This document shows positions 53,065 through 62,651 of a stretch of DNA of 64,000 nt, one piece after another; the first letter of the stretch is position 1; every line of letters starts with the position of its first letter. The stretch is from Shewanella piezotolerans WP3 (GTDB lineage Bacteria; Pseudomonadota; Gammaproteobacteria; Enterobacterales; Shewanellaceae). The notes beneath the pieces are model-generated. The model searched no databases and had not been told where the DNA came from. It saw only the letters and a program-made list of their open reading frames with translations. The DNA is taken from assembly GCF_000014885.1 (NCBI RefSeq), contig NC_011566.1:2399501-2463500 (forward strand). The letters run 5' to 3'. Both the position numbers and the translations under genes were made by a program.

Positions 53065-55887
53065 TTGAAATATAACGTTTACGTGTTGATCATTGTTTTA
53101 TCGCTCTTTTATACCTATCCAGTGTTTTCGGCGCAAAATGATAATATCAAGCCACTGCTGATCTCAATGAGTGATGACTCTTACCCCTTTCAGTATGTTG
53201 ATGAAAATGGTGTTGAAAGTGGTTTACTGGTTGATTATTGGTTGTTGTGGGCGAAGACAAACCAACGTCAGATTGAGTTTCGGCCTACAAATTGGCAGCA
53301 GTCCTTGAAAGATGTCGAAAGTGGTTTAACTGATATCCACATGGGGATGGCTAATACCTTATCTCGGCGTAGAGCTTTTGAGTTCGACCAATCTATTAGC
53401 AAAGTACAAAGTTACCTCTATATTAATAAAATCCTCGCTAGCAGCAAAGAACTCGGACAGATGACCCCTTATAGAGTTGGGGTTGTTAAGGGATCTGCAC
53501 ATATTGAACTATTGCAGCAAAAACTACCAAACGTATCATTTGCCTATTATGACAACCGCAAGCAGCTCATTGATGCGGTAAAAGCCAATGAGATCTATGT
53601 TTTTGCTGGCCTAGAAGGTTATTTACGAGAGAGTGAAGTTAGCCAAGAGATGCTGATGTCATTCCCGTTTAAGCGTCGAATAGCGCTTGATGAGTTATCT
53701 TTCTACCCTGTGGTCAAGAAGGGGGATGCTGCTAAATTGCACAATATAATGCACGGGTTTACCCAAATAGAACAAGCAGAGCTCAGTGGGATTAAACGTA
53801 AGTGGTTGGGGATCCAGCGTGGTCAAAATGAAGTAATCATTGCGATGCAAGTCGGCGTGGAACCGTATGCAGATGTCGGGCCGAATGGCTTACCCCATGG
53901 TCTATTGGTTGACATTTGGAAGTTGTGGTCGGATAAAACGGGTTTGCCAGTAAGGTTTATCGCTGGCGATATGAAGGAAGCTATTGATAATGTTAAAAAA
54001 GGTTCTGCTGATGTTCAACTTGGTTACCCTGAAAGCGAATCAATGAAATCTGGACTTAATCGTGCACACCTCATTTACCAAGTAAGCAGCAGATTATTCA
54101 CCTATAAAAAACAGTACAAAACGCTTGCAGACATGAAGGGCAAGGTATTTGCTGTTGCGCCTACTTCGCCTTATTTGAGCGAATTAATTGAAGCTCTACC
54201 TGAGTCGGATTTTCGCTATTTATCTAATGTAGAGGAGATGATTAAAGCAACAGAATCAGGCGAAACTGATGGTTTTGTTGCTGCATCGGCTTGGACACAA
54301 CATTACTTATTGCTGAAACAGCAATGGGAGGATTTTTATCAATTTCCAACATTGCATTTTAAAACTGATCTTTACGCACTAAACAGAGGCAATGACCTAG
54401 GTTTTTCTGAACGTATAGCGACAGGGTTTGACTTGATGACATCGGCAGAGTTGGCGGCAATTGAAGCCAAGTGGATTTTGAACCCAAGGGATCGGATCTA
54501 TTCACCAACCAAAGAGCTATTACTGTTGAATGCCAAGCAACGCGCCATGATAAAAAACCTTGGGAAGATAAAAGTAGGCTTTGTTAATAACTGGGCGCCA
54601 ATGGAATATAAAAATGCAGAGGGTCATTACGCAGGTATAAATAGCGAAGTATTTGGCATTCTGGGCCGTGAGCTGGATCTGCAACTTGAATACGTTGAAT
54701 TTAGCGACTGGCAAGCACTGCTTGATGCCTTGTTAAAGGGTGATATTGATATGTCAGGCAGCATTGCTGCAACTGCTGAACGTAAAAATGATTTGGTTTT
54801 TTCATTGCCATATTGGCCCTCTCCTTGGGGAGTTGTGACCTCGTTAGACAGTGTGAATATATTTAGTTTATCGGAACTTAACGGGCTAAGACTCGCCGTT
54901 GTTGAAGGCTATCACATCGTTGCTGATCTTATGCGAGAGTACCCGACTGTAAAGTTAGTGCTGGTGCCCAATAGTCATGCTGGACTTAACTCTGTCGAAG
55001 AGGGCAAAGCCGATGTCTTTATTGATAAAGTAATGAATTTGAGCTCAGGTTTGAAAAAAGGCCATTTCTCAAACTTAAAAATGTCGATGTTAGTCGATTT
55101 CGCTGAGCAGCGTAGCCACATAGGCATTAATAAAAGTAAGCAATCTTTACTGCCTTATATAAATGGTGTCATTTCTACTATTGATCGTGAGCAACAACAA
55201 GAGATCCACCATAAATGGGTATCGCAAACCATTGAGTTTGGTCGGGAAGACTTCGAGAATAGGTTACGAGTGAGTATACTGGTATTTTGTGCCTTGGCTA
55301 TTTTTGTCATCATGGCGCTTTTGGCAAATAGACGTTTACGTAGAGAGGTTGCGTTAAGGATTGAAGCTGAAAACAAAATGGCACTTTTTGCCAAGCATGA
55401 CAGTTTAACCAAGCTACCCAATCGCTCTATGATTGAAGAAAGGCTAGAGCAAGCGATTTTAATCCATAGTCGTGAAATGTCACAGTTTGCGGTTATTTTT
55501 ATTGATCTCGATGGTTTTAAGGCGATTAATGATGCACATGGCCATCATATTGGCGATGAGTATCTTATTGCTGTAAGCGCAGCATTAGCGACTTCAATCA
55601 GACGCTCCGACACCGTAGGTCGATTAGGCGGTGATGAATTCATTGTTATTCTTAATCAAGTAGAGTCGATTGCAGCGGTAGATAACGTCGCTGAGTTGCT
55701 ACTGCAATGTTTAGCTAAATCGTTCGTTATTGGGGATCTAAGCTTATCTGCTTCTGCTAGTATGGGGATCGCTATATACCCTGCTGATGGTGATAGTGTT
55801 GATACATTGCTTAAGACGGCTGATACTCATATGTACCGTGCTAAAAATACGGGCGGAAAATCATCAAGAAACTCGCTTCAACAGTAA
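53065..55887 (+). CDS. Diguanylate cyclase with three periplasmic solute-binding domains
   Basis: 940 residues. After a signal sequence (1-22) come three tandem family 3 solute-binding domains (about 28-245, 255-470 and 500-725; for example KPLLISMSDDSYPFQYVDENG, EVIIAMQVGVEPYADVG and KVGFVNNWAPMEYKNAEG). A single helix near 740-760 follows, then a short linker and a GGDEF domain (about 775-940) with intact RLGGDEFIV and the D-x-D-G-F-K motif of the metal site. It should make c-di-GMP in response to small ligands. It starts at TTG 53065 with AGGGA six bases upstream; no ATG is suitable. No EAL domain. Three domains is unusual; one or two are common. Confidence 0.92.
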   Translation: MKYNVYVLIIVLSLFYTYPVFSAQNDNIKPLLISMSDDSYPFQYVDENGVESGLLVDYWLLWAKTNQRQIEFRPTNWQQSLKDVESGLTDIHMGMANTLSRRRAFEFDQSISKVQSYLYINKILASSKELGQMTPYRVGVVKGSAHIELLQQKLPNVSFAYYDNRKQLIDAVKANEIYVFAGLEGYLRESEVSQEMLMSFPFKRRIALDELSFYPVVKKGDAAKLHNIMHGFTQIEQAELSGIKRKWLGIQRGQNEVIIAMQVGVEPYADVGPNGLPHGLLVDIWKLWSDKTGLPVRFIAGDMKEAIDNVKKGSADVQLGYPESESMKSGLNRAHLIYQVSSRLFTYKKQYKTLADMKGKVFAVAPTSPYLSELIEALPESDFRYLSNVEEMIKATESGETDGFVAASAWTQHYLLLKQQWEDFYQFPTLHFKTDLYALNRGNDLGFSERIATGFDLMTSAELAAIEAKWILNPRDRIYSPTKELLLLNAKQRAMIKNLGKIKVGFVNNWAPMEYKNAEGHYAGINSEVFGILGRELDLQLEYVEFSDWQALLDALLKGDIDMSGSIAATAERKNDLVFSLPYWPSPWGVVTSLDSVNIFSLSELNGLRLAVVEGYHIVADLMREYPTVKLVLVPNSHAGLNSVEEGKADVFIDKVMNLSSGLKKGHFSNLKMSMLVDFAEQRSHIGINKSKQSLLPYINGVISTIDREQQQEIHHKWVSQTIEFGREDFENRLRVSILVFCALAIFVIMALLANRRLRREVALRIEAENKMALFAKHDSLTKLPNRSMIEERLEQAILIHSREMSQFAVIFIDLDGFKAINDAHGHHIGDEYLIAVSAALATSIRRSDTVGRLGGDEFIVILNQVESIAAVDNVAELLLQCLAKSFVIGDLSLSASASMGIAIYPADGDSVDTLLKTADTHMYRAKNTGGKSSRNSLQQ

Positions 55888-55891
55888 TATT

Positions 55892-56021
55892 AGGGTTCGT
55901 TTCAATGCTTTTATTACTGCGTTACGAGCTTTTTGCTTAGCCAGCTAAGGAGCATCGCTTCAGCCTTGTACTAAAATAATTGAACTCGAACAAAAACTAA
56001 GCTCGAAAGATCAGCTGCCCT
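55892..56021. mobile_element. Truncated relative of the 7835-8101 element
   Basis: The sequence GGGTTCGTTTCAATGCTT to GAAAGATCAGCTGCCCTA follows the right half of the element at about 7969-8101 (GGGTTCGCTTCAATGCTT to GAAAGATCAACAGCCCCTA) with scattered changes and small indels. The left half and left terminal repeat are missing. It begins 4 bases after the cyclase stop codon. Confidence 0.8.
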
Positions 56022-56179
56022 AAGCTAAATCTATTCATTTTCATATAAAATTGATTGATACTTAACCGTCTAGTCGAGAAGTTATTTCGAAAACGGCAAT
56101 ATACCTCTATAATGCCGCTTTTGTCTTGTTTAGAACCAGAACCTCAAACATCGTTTTGCGGAATAAAGGAAAGAGCTAA

Positions 56180-57961
56180 ATGCGCAGTCATTATTGTGGA
56201 GACGTCAATAAGTCTCACGTTGGTCAAGAAGTAACCCTAGTGGGTTGGGTTAATCGTAGCCGAGATTTAGGCGGCGTAGTTTTTCTCGATATGCGTGATA
56301 GAGAAGGTATTGTACAAGTTGTCTATGATCCAGACCTTCCTGAAGTGTTTGAAGTTGCAAGCAGCTTGCGTAGTGAATTCTGTGTTCAAATTAAAGGTCT
56401 TGTAAGAGCTAGACCTGATAGCCAAGTCAATGCTGATATGCGTACTGGCGAGATTGAAATTCTTGGTCTTGAACTGACGGTATTAAATAGTTCAGCGCCT
56501 CTTCCAATCAACATGGACAAGAATCAGCACAACACTGAAGAGCAGCGTCTGAAATATCGCTATTTGGATCTGCGTCGTCCAGAAATGGCTGACCGTATTG
56601 TTTTCCGTTCTAAAGTCACCAGTGCCGTAAGACGCTTTCTTGATGGCAATGGCTTCCTAGACATTGAAACGCCTATTTTGACCAAAGCAACTCCAGAAGG
56701 TGCTCGCGATTACTTAGTGCCAAGCCGCACTTATAAAGGCCAGTTTTTTGCGCTACCGCAATCTCCACAGTTATTTAAGCAACTGTTGATGATGTCTGGT
56801 TTTGACCGGTACTACCAAATCGTAAAGTGTTTCCGAGACGAAGATTTACGTGCTGATCGCCAACCAGAATTTACCCAAATAGATATCGAAACCTCTTTCA
56901 TGACCTCTGAGCAGGTTATGGCTAAGACAGAAGAGATGACTCGTGGTTTATTTAAAGAACTACTAGATGTTGATCTAGGCGAGTTCCCTAGAATGACATT
57001 TGCTGAAGCGATGCGTAGATATGGCTCTGATAAGCCAGATCTACGTAACCCACTTGAACTGATTGATATTGCTGATCTAGTGAAAGAGGTCGAATTCGCT
57101 GTATTCAACGGTCCGGCTAACGATCCAGAGGGGCGTGTTGCAGTGTTGAGTATACCGGGCGGCGCTAAGCTTTCTCGTAAGCAACTCGATGAATATGCTA
57201 AGTACGTGACCATTTATGGTGCGAAGGGCTTAGCATGGATGAAAGTTAATGATCTTGATAAAGGCATGGAAGGGATCCAATCTCCAGTGCTTAAGTTCTT
57301 AACTGAAGATGTCGTAAAAGCGTTACTTGAACGTACTGGTGCACAAACTGGCGATGTCATTCTATTTGGTGCCGATAAAGCTAATGTTGTTGCAGAAGCG
57401 ATGGGCGCATTGCGTCTTAAAGCAGGTGAAGATTTCGACTTGCTTAAAGGTGACTGGAAGCCACTTTGGGTCGTTGACTTCCCAATGTTCGAGCGCACTT
57501 CTGATGGTGGTTTACATGCTATGCATCACCCCTTTACTGCGCCTAGTAATATGACACCAGCTGAACTCGAAGCTAACCCAACAGCTGCTATTTCAGACGC
57601 ATACGATATGGTACTGAACGGTTGTGAGCTAGGCGGTGGTTCGGTACGTATCCATAATAGCGAAATGCAATCAGCTGTGTTTAGAATACTAGGGATCAAC
57701 GATGAAGAAGCAAACGAAAAGTTTGGCTTCTTATTAGAAGCGCTCCGTTACGGTACGCCGCCTCATGCGGGGCTAGCGTTTGGTTTAGACCGTATTATCA
57801 TGCTGATGACGGGTGCAAGCTCTATTCGTGATGTGATGGCTTTCCCTAAAACAACTACAGCGGCTTGTCCGCTCACCAATGCACCAGGGTTCGCTAACCC
57901 TGTGCAGTTAGTTGAGCTTGGGGTCAGTGTTATAGAGCCTGAGGTCAAAGACGGCGAATAA
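56180..57961 (+). CDS. aspS: Aspartyl-tRNA synthetase
   Basis: A class II synthetase charging tRNA-Asp, 593 residues, the bacterial type with an inserted GAD domain (about 290-420). The N-terminal OB-fold (GQEVTLVGWVNRSRDLGGVVFLDMRD) binds the anticodon. Motif 2 is KCFRDEDLRADRQPEFTQID and motif 3 is GLAFGLDRIIMLMTG. AAAGGAAAGAG precedes the start. Followed by a terminator, then yebC. Confidence 0.98.
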   Translation: MRSHYCGDVNKSHVGQEVTLVGWVNRSRDLGGVVFLDMRDREGIVQVVYDPDLPEVFEVASSLRSEFCVQIKGLVRARPDSQVNADMRTGEIEILGLELTVLNSSAPLPINMDKNQHNTEEQRLKYRYLDLRRPEMADRIVFRSKVTSAVRRFLDGNGFLDIETPILTKATPEGARDYLVPSRTYKGQFFALPQSPQLFKQLLMMSGFDRYYQIVKCFRDEDLRADRQPEFTQIDIETSFMTSEQVMAKTEEMTRGLFKELLDVDLGEFPRMTFAEAMRRYGSDKPDLRNPLELIDIADLVKEVEFAVFNGPANDPEGRVAVLSIPGGAKLSRKQLDEYAKYVTIYGAKGLAWMKVNDLDKGMEGIQSPVLKFLTEDVVKALLERTGAQTGDVILFGADKANVVAEAMGALRLKAGEDFDLLKGDWKPLWVVDFPMFERTSDGGLHAMHHPFTAPSNMTPAELEANPTAAISDAYDMVLNGCELGGGSVRIHNSEMQSAVFRILGINDEEANEKFGFLLEALRYGTPPHAGLAFGLDRIIMLMTGASSIRDVMAFPKTTTAACPLTNAPGFANPVQLVELGVSVIEPEVKDGE

Positions 57962-57975
57962 CAACGCGTAACAAT

Positions 57976-58001
57976 AGCCGAGTTAAGACTCGGCTTTTTT
58001 T
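57976..58001 (+). terminator. Intrinsic terminator after aspS
   Basis: AGCCGAGT and ACTCGGCT form an 8-bp stem around TAAG, followed by seven T residues. yebC and ruvCAB behind it would need their own promoter or read-through. Confidence 0.92.
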
Positions 58002-58068
58002 CGGATAATTTTGGCAGGCCACAAAAGTACAAAGTGGTTTACCTAAGCATCGAATGTAGGAGATAAAC

Positions 58069-58812
58069 ATGGCTGGTCATAGTAAGTGGGATAATATTAA
58101 GCACCGTAAAGCCGCACAAGATGCTAAGCGAGGTAAGCTTTTTACTAAGTTTATTCGTGAGCTTACAGTTGCTGCTCGAGAAGGTGGTTCAGATCCTGAC
58201 TCCAACCCAAGACTACGTGCCGCCATCGATAAATCACTGTCAAACAATATGACGCGTGACACTGTAGAGCGTGCGATTAAACGAGGTGCGGGTGAACTAG
58301 ATGGCCAAGTACTAGAGACCATTATCTATGAAGGTTACGGACCTGGTGGCACGGCTGTTTTAGTCGAAACCATGACTGATAATAAAAACCGCACCGTGTC
58401 AGGCGTTAGAAATGCATTTAGCAAATCAGGTGGCAATCTAGGTACTGATGGCTCTGTTGCCTACCTTTTTGACAAAAAGGGTATTATTTCTTATCAAAAC
58501 GCAGATGAAGATACAGTGATGGACGCGGCGTTAGAGGCTGGCGCGGATGACGTTGTGGCACATGAAGATTGCTCTATCGATGTGTTTACTACTCCAGAAG
58601 ACTTTGGCGCAGTTAAAGATGCATTAGATGCGGCAGGGCTTGAAGCTGTTAATGCTGAAGTGACAATGTTACCTTCAACTAAAGCTGAATTAGATGCTAG
58701 TACTGCCCCTAAATTTTTGCGATTAATCGATAACCTTGAAGATCACGATGATGTGCAAGAGGTTTACCATAATGCTGATATTTCTGATGAAGTGATGGCA
58801 GGCTTGGAATAG
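58069..58812 (+). CDS. yebC: YebC/PmpR family protein
   Basis: 247 residues, the conserved TACO1/YebC family. MAGHSKWDNIKHRKAAQDAKRGK and the following LFTKFIRELTVAARE, plus ETIIYEGYGPGGTA and GGNLGTDGSVAYLF, are nearly invariant family parts. Family members were described as DNA-binding regulators and more recently as ribosome-associated factors that relieve stalling. TAGGAGATAAAC precedes the start. It is 5 bases upstream of ruvC, in the usual gammaproteobacterial order. Confidence 0.97.
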   Translation: MAGHSKWDNIKHRKAAQDAKRGKLFTKFIRELTVAAREGGSDPDSNPRLRAAIDKSLSNNMTRDTVERAIKRGAGELDGQVLETIIYEGYGPGGTAVLVETMTDNKNRTVSGVRNAFSKSGGNLGTDGSVAYLFDKKGIISYQNADEDTVMDAALEAGADDVVAHEDCSIDVFTTPEDFGAVKDALDAAGLEAVNAEVTMLPSTKAELDASTAPKFLRLIDNLEDHDDVQEVYHNADISDEVMAGLE

Positions 58813-58817
58813 ATTTT

Positions 58818-59339
58818 ATGGCCATTATTTTAGGCGTCGATCCAGGTTCTAGGATAACCGGATATGGAGTCATCAACTGTGTTGGCAGGCAACAAGTTTA
58901 TGTTGGCAGCGGTTGTATAAGAACCAGCTCTGATGAACTACCGTTGCGCTTAAAACAAATCTTTGACGGTCTATCTGAAATTATCAGGCAGTACCAGCCT
59001 GATGAATTTGCTATTGAGCGAGTTTTCATGGCTAAAAATGCTGATTCGGCATTGAAGTTAGGCCAAGCTCGCGGAGCTGCTATTGTTGCAGCAACCGCTG
59101 CAAACTTGCCGGTTGCAGAATACAGTGCAACTCAAATAAAAAGTGCGGTTGTGGGCACCGGGCGGGCACAGAAGTCGCAAGTGCAGCATATGATCCAGCA
59201 ACTCTTAAAGTTACCCAGTGCACCGCAGGCTGATGCCGCTGACGCATTAGGGGTGGCGGTGTGTCATTATCATACAAATCAAAGCTTAGCGGCCATGGGC
59301 GGCAGAGCAAATTCTAGAACATACGGAAGATATAAATGA
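58818..59339 (+). CDS. ruvC: Holliday junction resolvase RuvC
   Basis: A dimeric endonuclease that cuts Holliday junctions. Catalytic acids lie in GVDPGSRITGYGV (D7), FAIERVFMAKN (E near 68) and PQADAADALGVAVCH (two aspartates near 138-141). 173 residues. Stop overlaps the ruvA start (ATGA). Confidence 0.97.
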   Translation: MAIILGVDPGSRITGYGVINCVGRQQVYVGSGCIRTSSDELPLRLKQIFDGLSEIIRQYQPDEFAIERVFMAKNADSALKLGQARGAAIVAATAANLPVAEYSATQIKSAVVGTGRAQKSQVQHMIQQLLKLPSAPQADAADALGVAVCHYHTNQSLAAMGGRANSRTYGRYK

Positions 59340-59953
59340 TTGGTCGGATACGAGGTTTACTTGTTGAGAAGCAAGCACCTGAAGTGCTTATTGATGTTTC
59401 TGGTGTTGGCTACGAAATCCAGATGCCACTGACTAGCTTTTATGAGTTACCTGAAATCGGTCTTGAGGCAGTAGTTTTTACTCACTTTGTTGTGAGAGAA
59501 GACGCACAGCTTTTATATGGCTTTATCTCAAAGCAAGAGCGTGCACTGTTTCGTTTATTGATTAAAACCAATGGCGTAGGGCCCAAGTTGGCGTTAACGA
59601 TACTGTCCGGTATGACAGCTGGGGAATTTGTTGCTTGTGTTGAAAGGGACGATATTGCCACTTTGGTTAAACTTCCTGGTGTTGGTAAGAAAACAGCAGA
59701 GCGTTTACTGGTAGAAATGCGAGATAAGCTCAAAAGTTTAATGGAAGCATCCGTTGGCTCAGAAAGAGAGTTTATGTTGCAATCCAATTATACCGCTCCC
59801 GTTGTCGCTAATACTGCCGAAGAAGATGCTATTGCTGCTTTATTGTCGCTTGGTTACAAACCCGCGCAGGCCAGTAAAGCTGTATCTGCTGTTTATGTCG
59901 ATGGAATCGATTCAGAATCGCTGATCAAATCAGCGCTTAAGTCGATGCTTTAA
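59336..59953 (+). CDS. ruvA: Holliday junction branch migration subunit RuvA
   Basis: 205 residues that bind four-way junctions and load RuvB. The N-terminal OB-fold (MIGRIRGLLVEKQAPEVLID), two helix-hairpin-helix motifs (NGVGPKLALTILSGM and LPGVGKKTAERLLVEMRDKL) and a flexible C-terminal domain III contacting RuvB (AIAALLSLGYKPAQASKAV) are all visible. No LexA box is seen near ruvC or ruvA, in contrast to E. coli where ruvAB is SOS-controlled. Confidence 0.97.
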   Translation: MIGRIRGLLVEKQAPEVLIDVSGVGYEIQMPLTSFYELPEIGLEAVVFTHFVVREDAQLLYGFISKQERALFRLLIKTNGVGPKLALTILSGMTAGEFVACVERDDIATLVKLPGVGKKTAERLLVEMRDKLKSLMEASVGSEREFMLQSNYTAPVVANTAEEDAIAALLSLGYKPAQASKAVSAVYVDGIDSESLIKSALKSML

Positions 59954-59962
59954 GGATAACCA

Positions 59963-60973
59963 ATGATTGAAGCTGATCGCCTAATACAACCACAAGTTAT
60001 CGAGCCTGACGAAGTTGTCGATAGAGCTATGCGTCCAAAATTGTTGGATGAATATACGGGGCAGGACGACACTCGCGCACAGTTAAAGATTTTTATTGAA
60101 GCTGCGCAAAAACGCGGTGAAGCGTTAGATCATATGCTTATATATGGTCCCCCTGGTCTGGGTAAGACAACACTGGCAATGATTGTTGCTAATGAGATGG
60201 GCGTTAATATCAAGTCGACCTCAGGGCCTGTTTTAGAAAAAGCGGGTGATTTGGCTGCGTTATTAACCAACCTTGAAGAGAATGACGTGTTGTTTATTGA
60301 TGAAATCCATCGTCTAAGCCCCGTAGTTGAAGAGATCCTCTATCCAGCAATGGAGGATTATCAGCTTGACATAATGATCGGTGAAGGACCTGCAGCTCGC
60401 TCAATTAAGTTAGACTTGCCGCCTTTTACACTGGTGGGTGCCACAACCCAGGCAGGTTCATTAACGTCACCACTGCGAGCACGATTTGGTATTCCGCTGC
60501 GACTAGAGTTCTACAACATTAAAGATCTGTCGACGATTGTTATTCGGTCTGCAAAGGTGATGGAACTTGAGATAGATGAAGAGGGCGCTATTGAGATTGC
60601 AAGGCGTTCCCGTGGTACCCCAAGAATTGCGAATCGCTTATTGCGCAGAGTACGGGATTTTGCCGAAGTCAAGCATAGTGGTGCGGTGACTAAAGTCGTC
60701 GCTGAATTAGCATTGGATATGTTAGATGTCGATGCTGAAGGGTTTGATTATATGGACCGAAAACTACTATTGGCCATTATTGATAAATTTATGGGCGGCC
60801 CGGTCGGATTAGATAACCTAGCAGCCGCTATTGGTGAAGAGCGCGAAACCATTGAAGATGTGTTAGAACCGTTCTTAATTCAGCAGGGATTTGTGCAAAG
60901 AACACCTCGCGGTCGTATCGCGACACAACGTGCTTATAATCACTTTAATCTGATTCAGCCTGAAGCCAAGTAA
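59963..60973 (+). CDS. ruvB: Holliday junction branch migration ATPase RuvB
   Basis: A hexameric AAA+ motor, 336 residues. Walker A GPPGLGKTTLAMIVANEMG, Walker B VLFIDEIHRL, sensor GATTQAGSLTSPLRARFGIPLRLEFY, and the C-terminal winged helix (FVQRTPRGRIATQRAYNHF) are all present. Nine bases after ruvA. A convergent hairpin follows. Confidence 0.98.
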   Translation: MIEADRLIQPQVIEPDEVVDRAMRPKLLDEYTGQDDTRAQLKIFIEAAQKRGEALDHMLIYGPPGLGKTTLAMIVANEMGVNIKSTSGPVLEKAGDLAALLTNLEENDVLFIDEIHRLSPVVEEILYPAMEDYQLDIMIGEGPAARSIKLDLPPFTLVGATTQAGSLTSPLRARFGIPLRLEFYNIKDLSTIVIRSAKVMELEIDEEGAIEIARRSRGTPRIANRLLRRVRDFAEVKHSGAVTKVVAELALDMLDVDAEGFDYMDRKLLLAIIDKFMGGPVGLDNLAAAIGEERETIEDVLEPFLIQQGFVQRTPRGRIATQRAYNHFNLIQPEAK

Positions 60974-60985
60974 GCCCATGTCTCA

Positions 60986-61020
60986 ATAGAGGAGCAATAG
61001 TGTTACTGTTGCTCCTCTAT
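60986..61020. terminator. Hairpin between ruvB and the convergent pilin-like gene
   Basis: ATAGAGGAGCAATAGT and ACTGTTGCTCCTCTAT pair over 16 bp (one G-T) around a GTT loop. It lies just after ruvB and includes the last codons and stop of the minus-strand gene. There is no T run, so termination strength is uncertain. Confidence 0.7.
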
Positions 61021-61491
61021 CCTCAGAACATATTGTGGGTTTTTATCCCCCGCAGTAGCATTTTTTCCCGCTACGACTTTCGCTCCAATCGCAATGATTT
61101 CGCCATCTAAGCCTGGGTTATCAAGGGCGATGGTTGGAAAACTCTTATAGGTTTTGTTCTTATATCTTACCCGCAGTGTTTTCAAATTCACCTTACTCTC
61201 ATTACCTAATTGAAAAAATTCAATTGTGATAGGGAGGTTGGAATCTGAGCTGACGAGGTATTTGCCTTCATAGTAATCATTATCAAGCAGTGTGGCGTTT
61301 GTTGCATTTCCAAGGTTCCCTTTCCAATTGACGAGCACAACTGTCGACTTACTCTGGTTTTTGACGGTAGAAGGGTATTTTATTGGCTGTAACTCAGTAA
61401 TCGTAATTGCTGCTTCAGTGCTTACGGAGGTGGTTGCTATTAGCAGCAAATTTATATTTAGCAGGACTTTAATTTTTTTGAGGCTCAACAT
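61003..61491 (-). CDS. Exported DUF4402-like pilin-type protein
   Basis: 162 residues with a signal peptide (about 1-27). The mature part is beta-rich, and its end GEIIAIGAKVVAGKNATAGDKNPQYVLRI follows the pattern of DUF4402 fimbrial subunits, whose C termini contain G-x-x-L-x-V-x-x-x-x-x-x-G-x-Y. It differs from the second pilin by having no cysteine pair. AGGGGAATATA precedes the start. It is divergent from the fimbrial cluster starting at 62002 and is possibly a minor subunit. The family call is moderate. Confidence 0.6.
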   Translation of the reverse strand: MLSLKKIKVLLNINLLLIATTSVSTEAAITITELQPIKYPSTVKNQSKSTVVLVNWKGNLGNATNATLLDNDYYEGKYLVSSDSNLPITIEFFQLGNESKVNLKTLRVRYKNKTYKSFPTIALDNPGLDGEIIAIGAKVVAGKNATAGDKNPQYVLRIEEQQ

Positions 61492-62001
61492 TATATTCCC
61501 CTTTTTTGATCTAGGTTAACCTGAACCGTTTTTAACAACAATAGAATTATCTATAAGGGTTAGCTTTGTAGTAGTTAAGTGTTATTGCTCGTTGCATTTA
61601 GTGGTTGTTTCAGTGAAATATCTCGTTTCGTAAGACTAAAGGCTTAGTGCTATTGGTTATTAGATATTACATATAGCTATTTGGGAGCGCGAGGTAATTG
61701 AATTTGTGGTAATTTTTAATCCTGTCGCTGCCTCTCTTGGTGGTGCTTATCACTATTTATAACAGTAATCGTGGTGTTTAGTGTCTGAAAGCGCTACCGC
61801 TAAACCTTAGTTTATTTAGGGGTAATAGATACGTAAAAATCATTTTGAGAATGACTGGCGTTTTGCAGGTTTAAAACATGTTGCTAAATGTAACGAAATT
61901 GTTATCTTTTGTTTCTGAGCTAATTAAAGTGCGGCTAAACAAGCGCTTAGACTCTACCTAAAATTAATGATAATTTCTTGCGCTACAATGGGAACAACAT
62001 A
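61492..62001. other. Intergenic region between divergent pilin-like genes
   Basis: 510 bases, AT-rich. It must carry promoters for both directions, but I recognise no consensus pair, riboswitch or inverted repeat of note. A long leader or a regulator site is possible. Confidence 0.4.
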
Positions 62002-62463
62002 ATGAATAAAAAAATACTCCTTTCACCTTTAATCGCCTCTTCTCTTTTGCTATCAACACAAGCTAGTGCAGCTGATACTACAGGCACAGCCAACTTTAAT
62101 TTGGTTTACCCAATCACAGTTTCTGAATCCGTTCCGCTTGAGCTAGGTGATATCGACATTTCAAGTGATGGTTCATGTGAATTTACTTTTGATGCTACGC
62201 AATCGGGTAGTAACTGTTTAGCCACTGGTGCGACTCAGGCTGCAGGTTCTTTTGATATTACGGGTAAAGATGGTGGTGTGACTGTAACACTTTCTGGCGC
62301 TGATACGAGTGTAGCGGGTGTGACTTTTACTCCTACGGCTTCAACAGTCAATATTTCGGGCAACGTTGCAACAATGACTGTCGGTGGTAAGGTTGATGTT
62401 GTTGCAAGTTCAGCATCGGAAGGTACGCACGCATTGAGTTACACGGTAAATGTTGTTTATTAA
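62002..62463 (+). CDS. DUF4402-family fimbrial subunit
   Basis: 153 residues: a signal peptide (MNKKILLSPLIASSLLLSTQASA), then a beta-sandwich of the DUF4402 type (GTANFNLVYPITVSESVPLELGDIDI; GGKVDVVASSASEGTHALSYTVNVVY). Two cysteines (about 48 and 61) probably form a disulfide. ATG 62002 is behind GGGAAC and directly begins the signal; the longer reading from 61978 is rejected. It is followed by a periplasmic chaperone gene, so it is likely the major pilin of a chaperone-usher fimbria. Confidence 0.85.
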   Translation: MNKKILLSPLIASSLLLSTQASAADTTGTANFNLVYPITVSESVPLELGDIDISSDGSCEFTFDATQSGSNCLATGATQAAGSFDITGKDGGVTVTLSGADTSVAGVTFTPTASTVNISGNVATMTVGGKVDVVASSASEGTHALSYTVNVVY

Positions 62464-62651
62464 GTCTTATTAATTAATACTCTGTTGGGAAGAGATAAGA
62501 GATTAATCTCTTATCTCTTCCAAATAGTACATAGATACAAATAGAGTAAATATCAGTACAATCGAACACAAATAATCGTTATTTAAGCTCGAAGTAAGCT
62601 AAATCAAAAAATAATAATGAGGCAAAGCCTCTTACATTAGCTGGGCGTATT

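Noticed and set aside
58818..59400. Search for a LexA box in front of ruvC or ruvA
   Set aside because: No CTGT-N8-ACAG pattern was seen; only the imuA promoter has one in this window.
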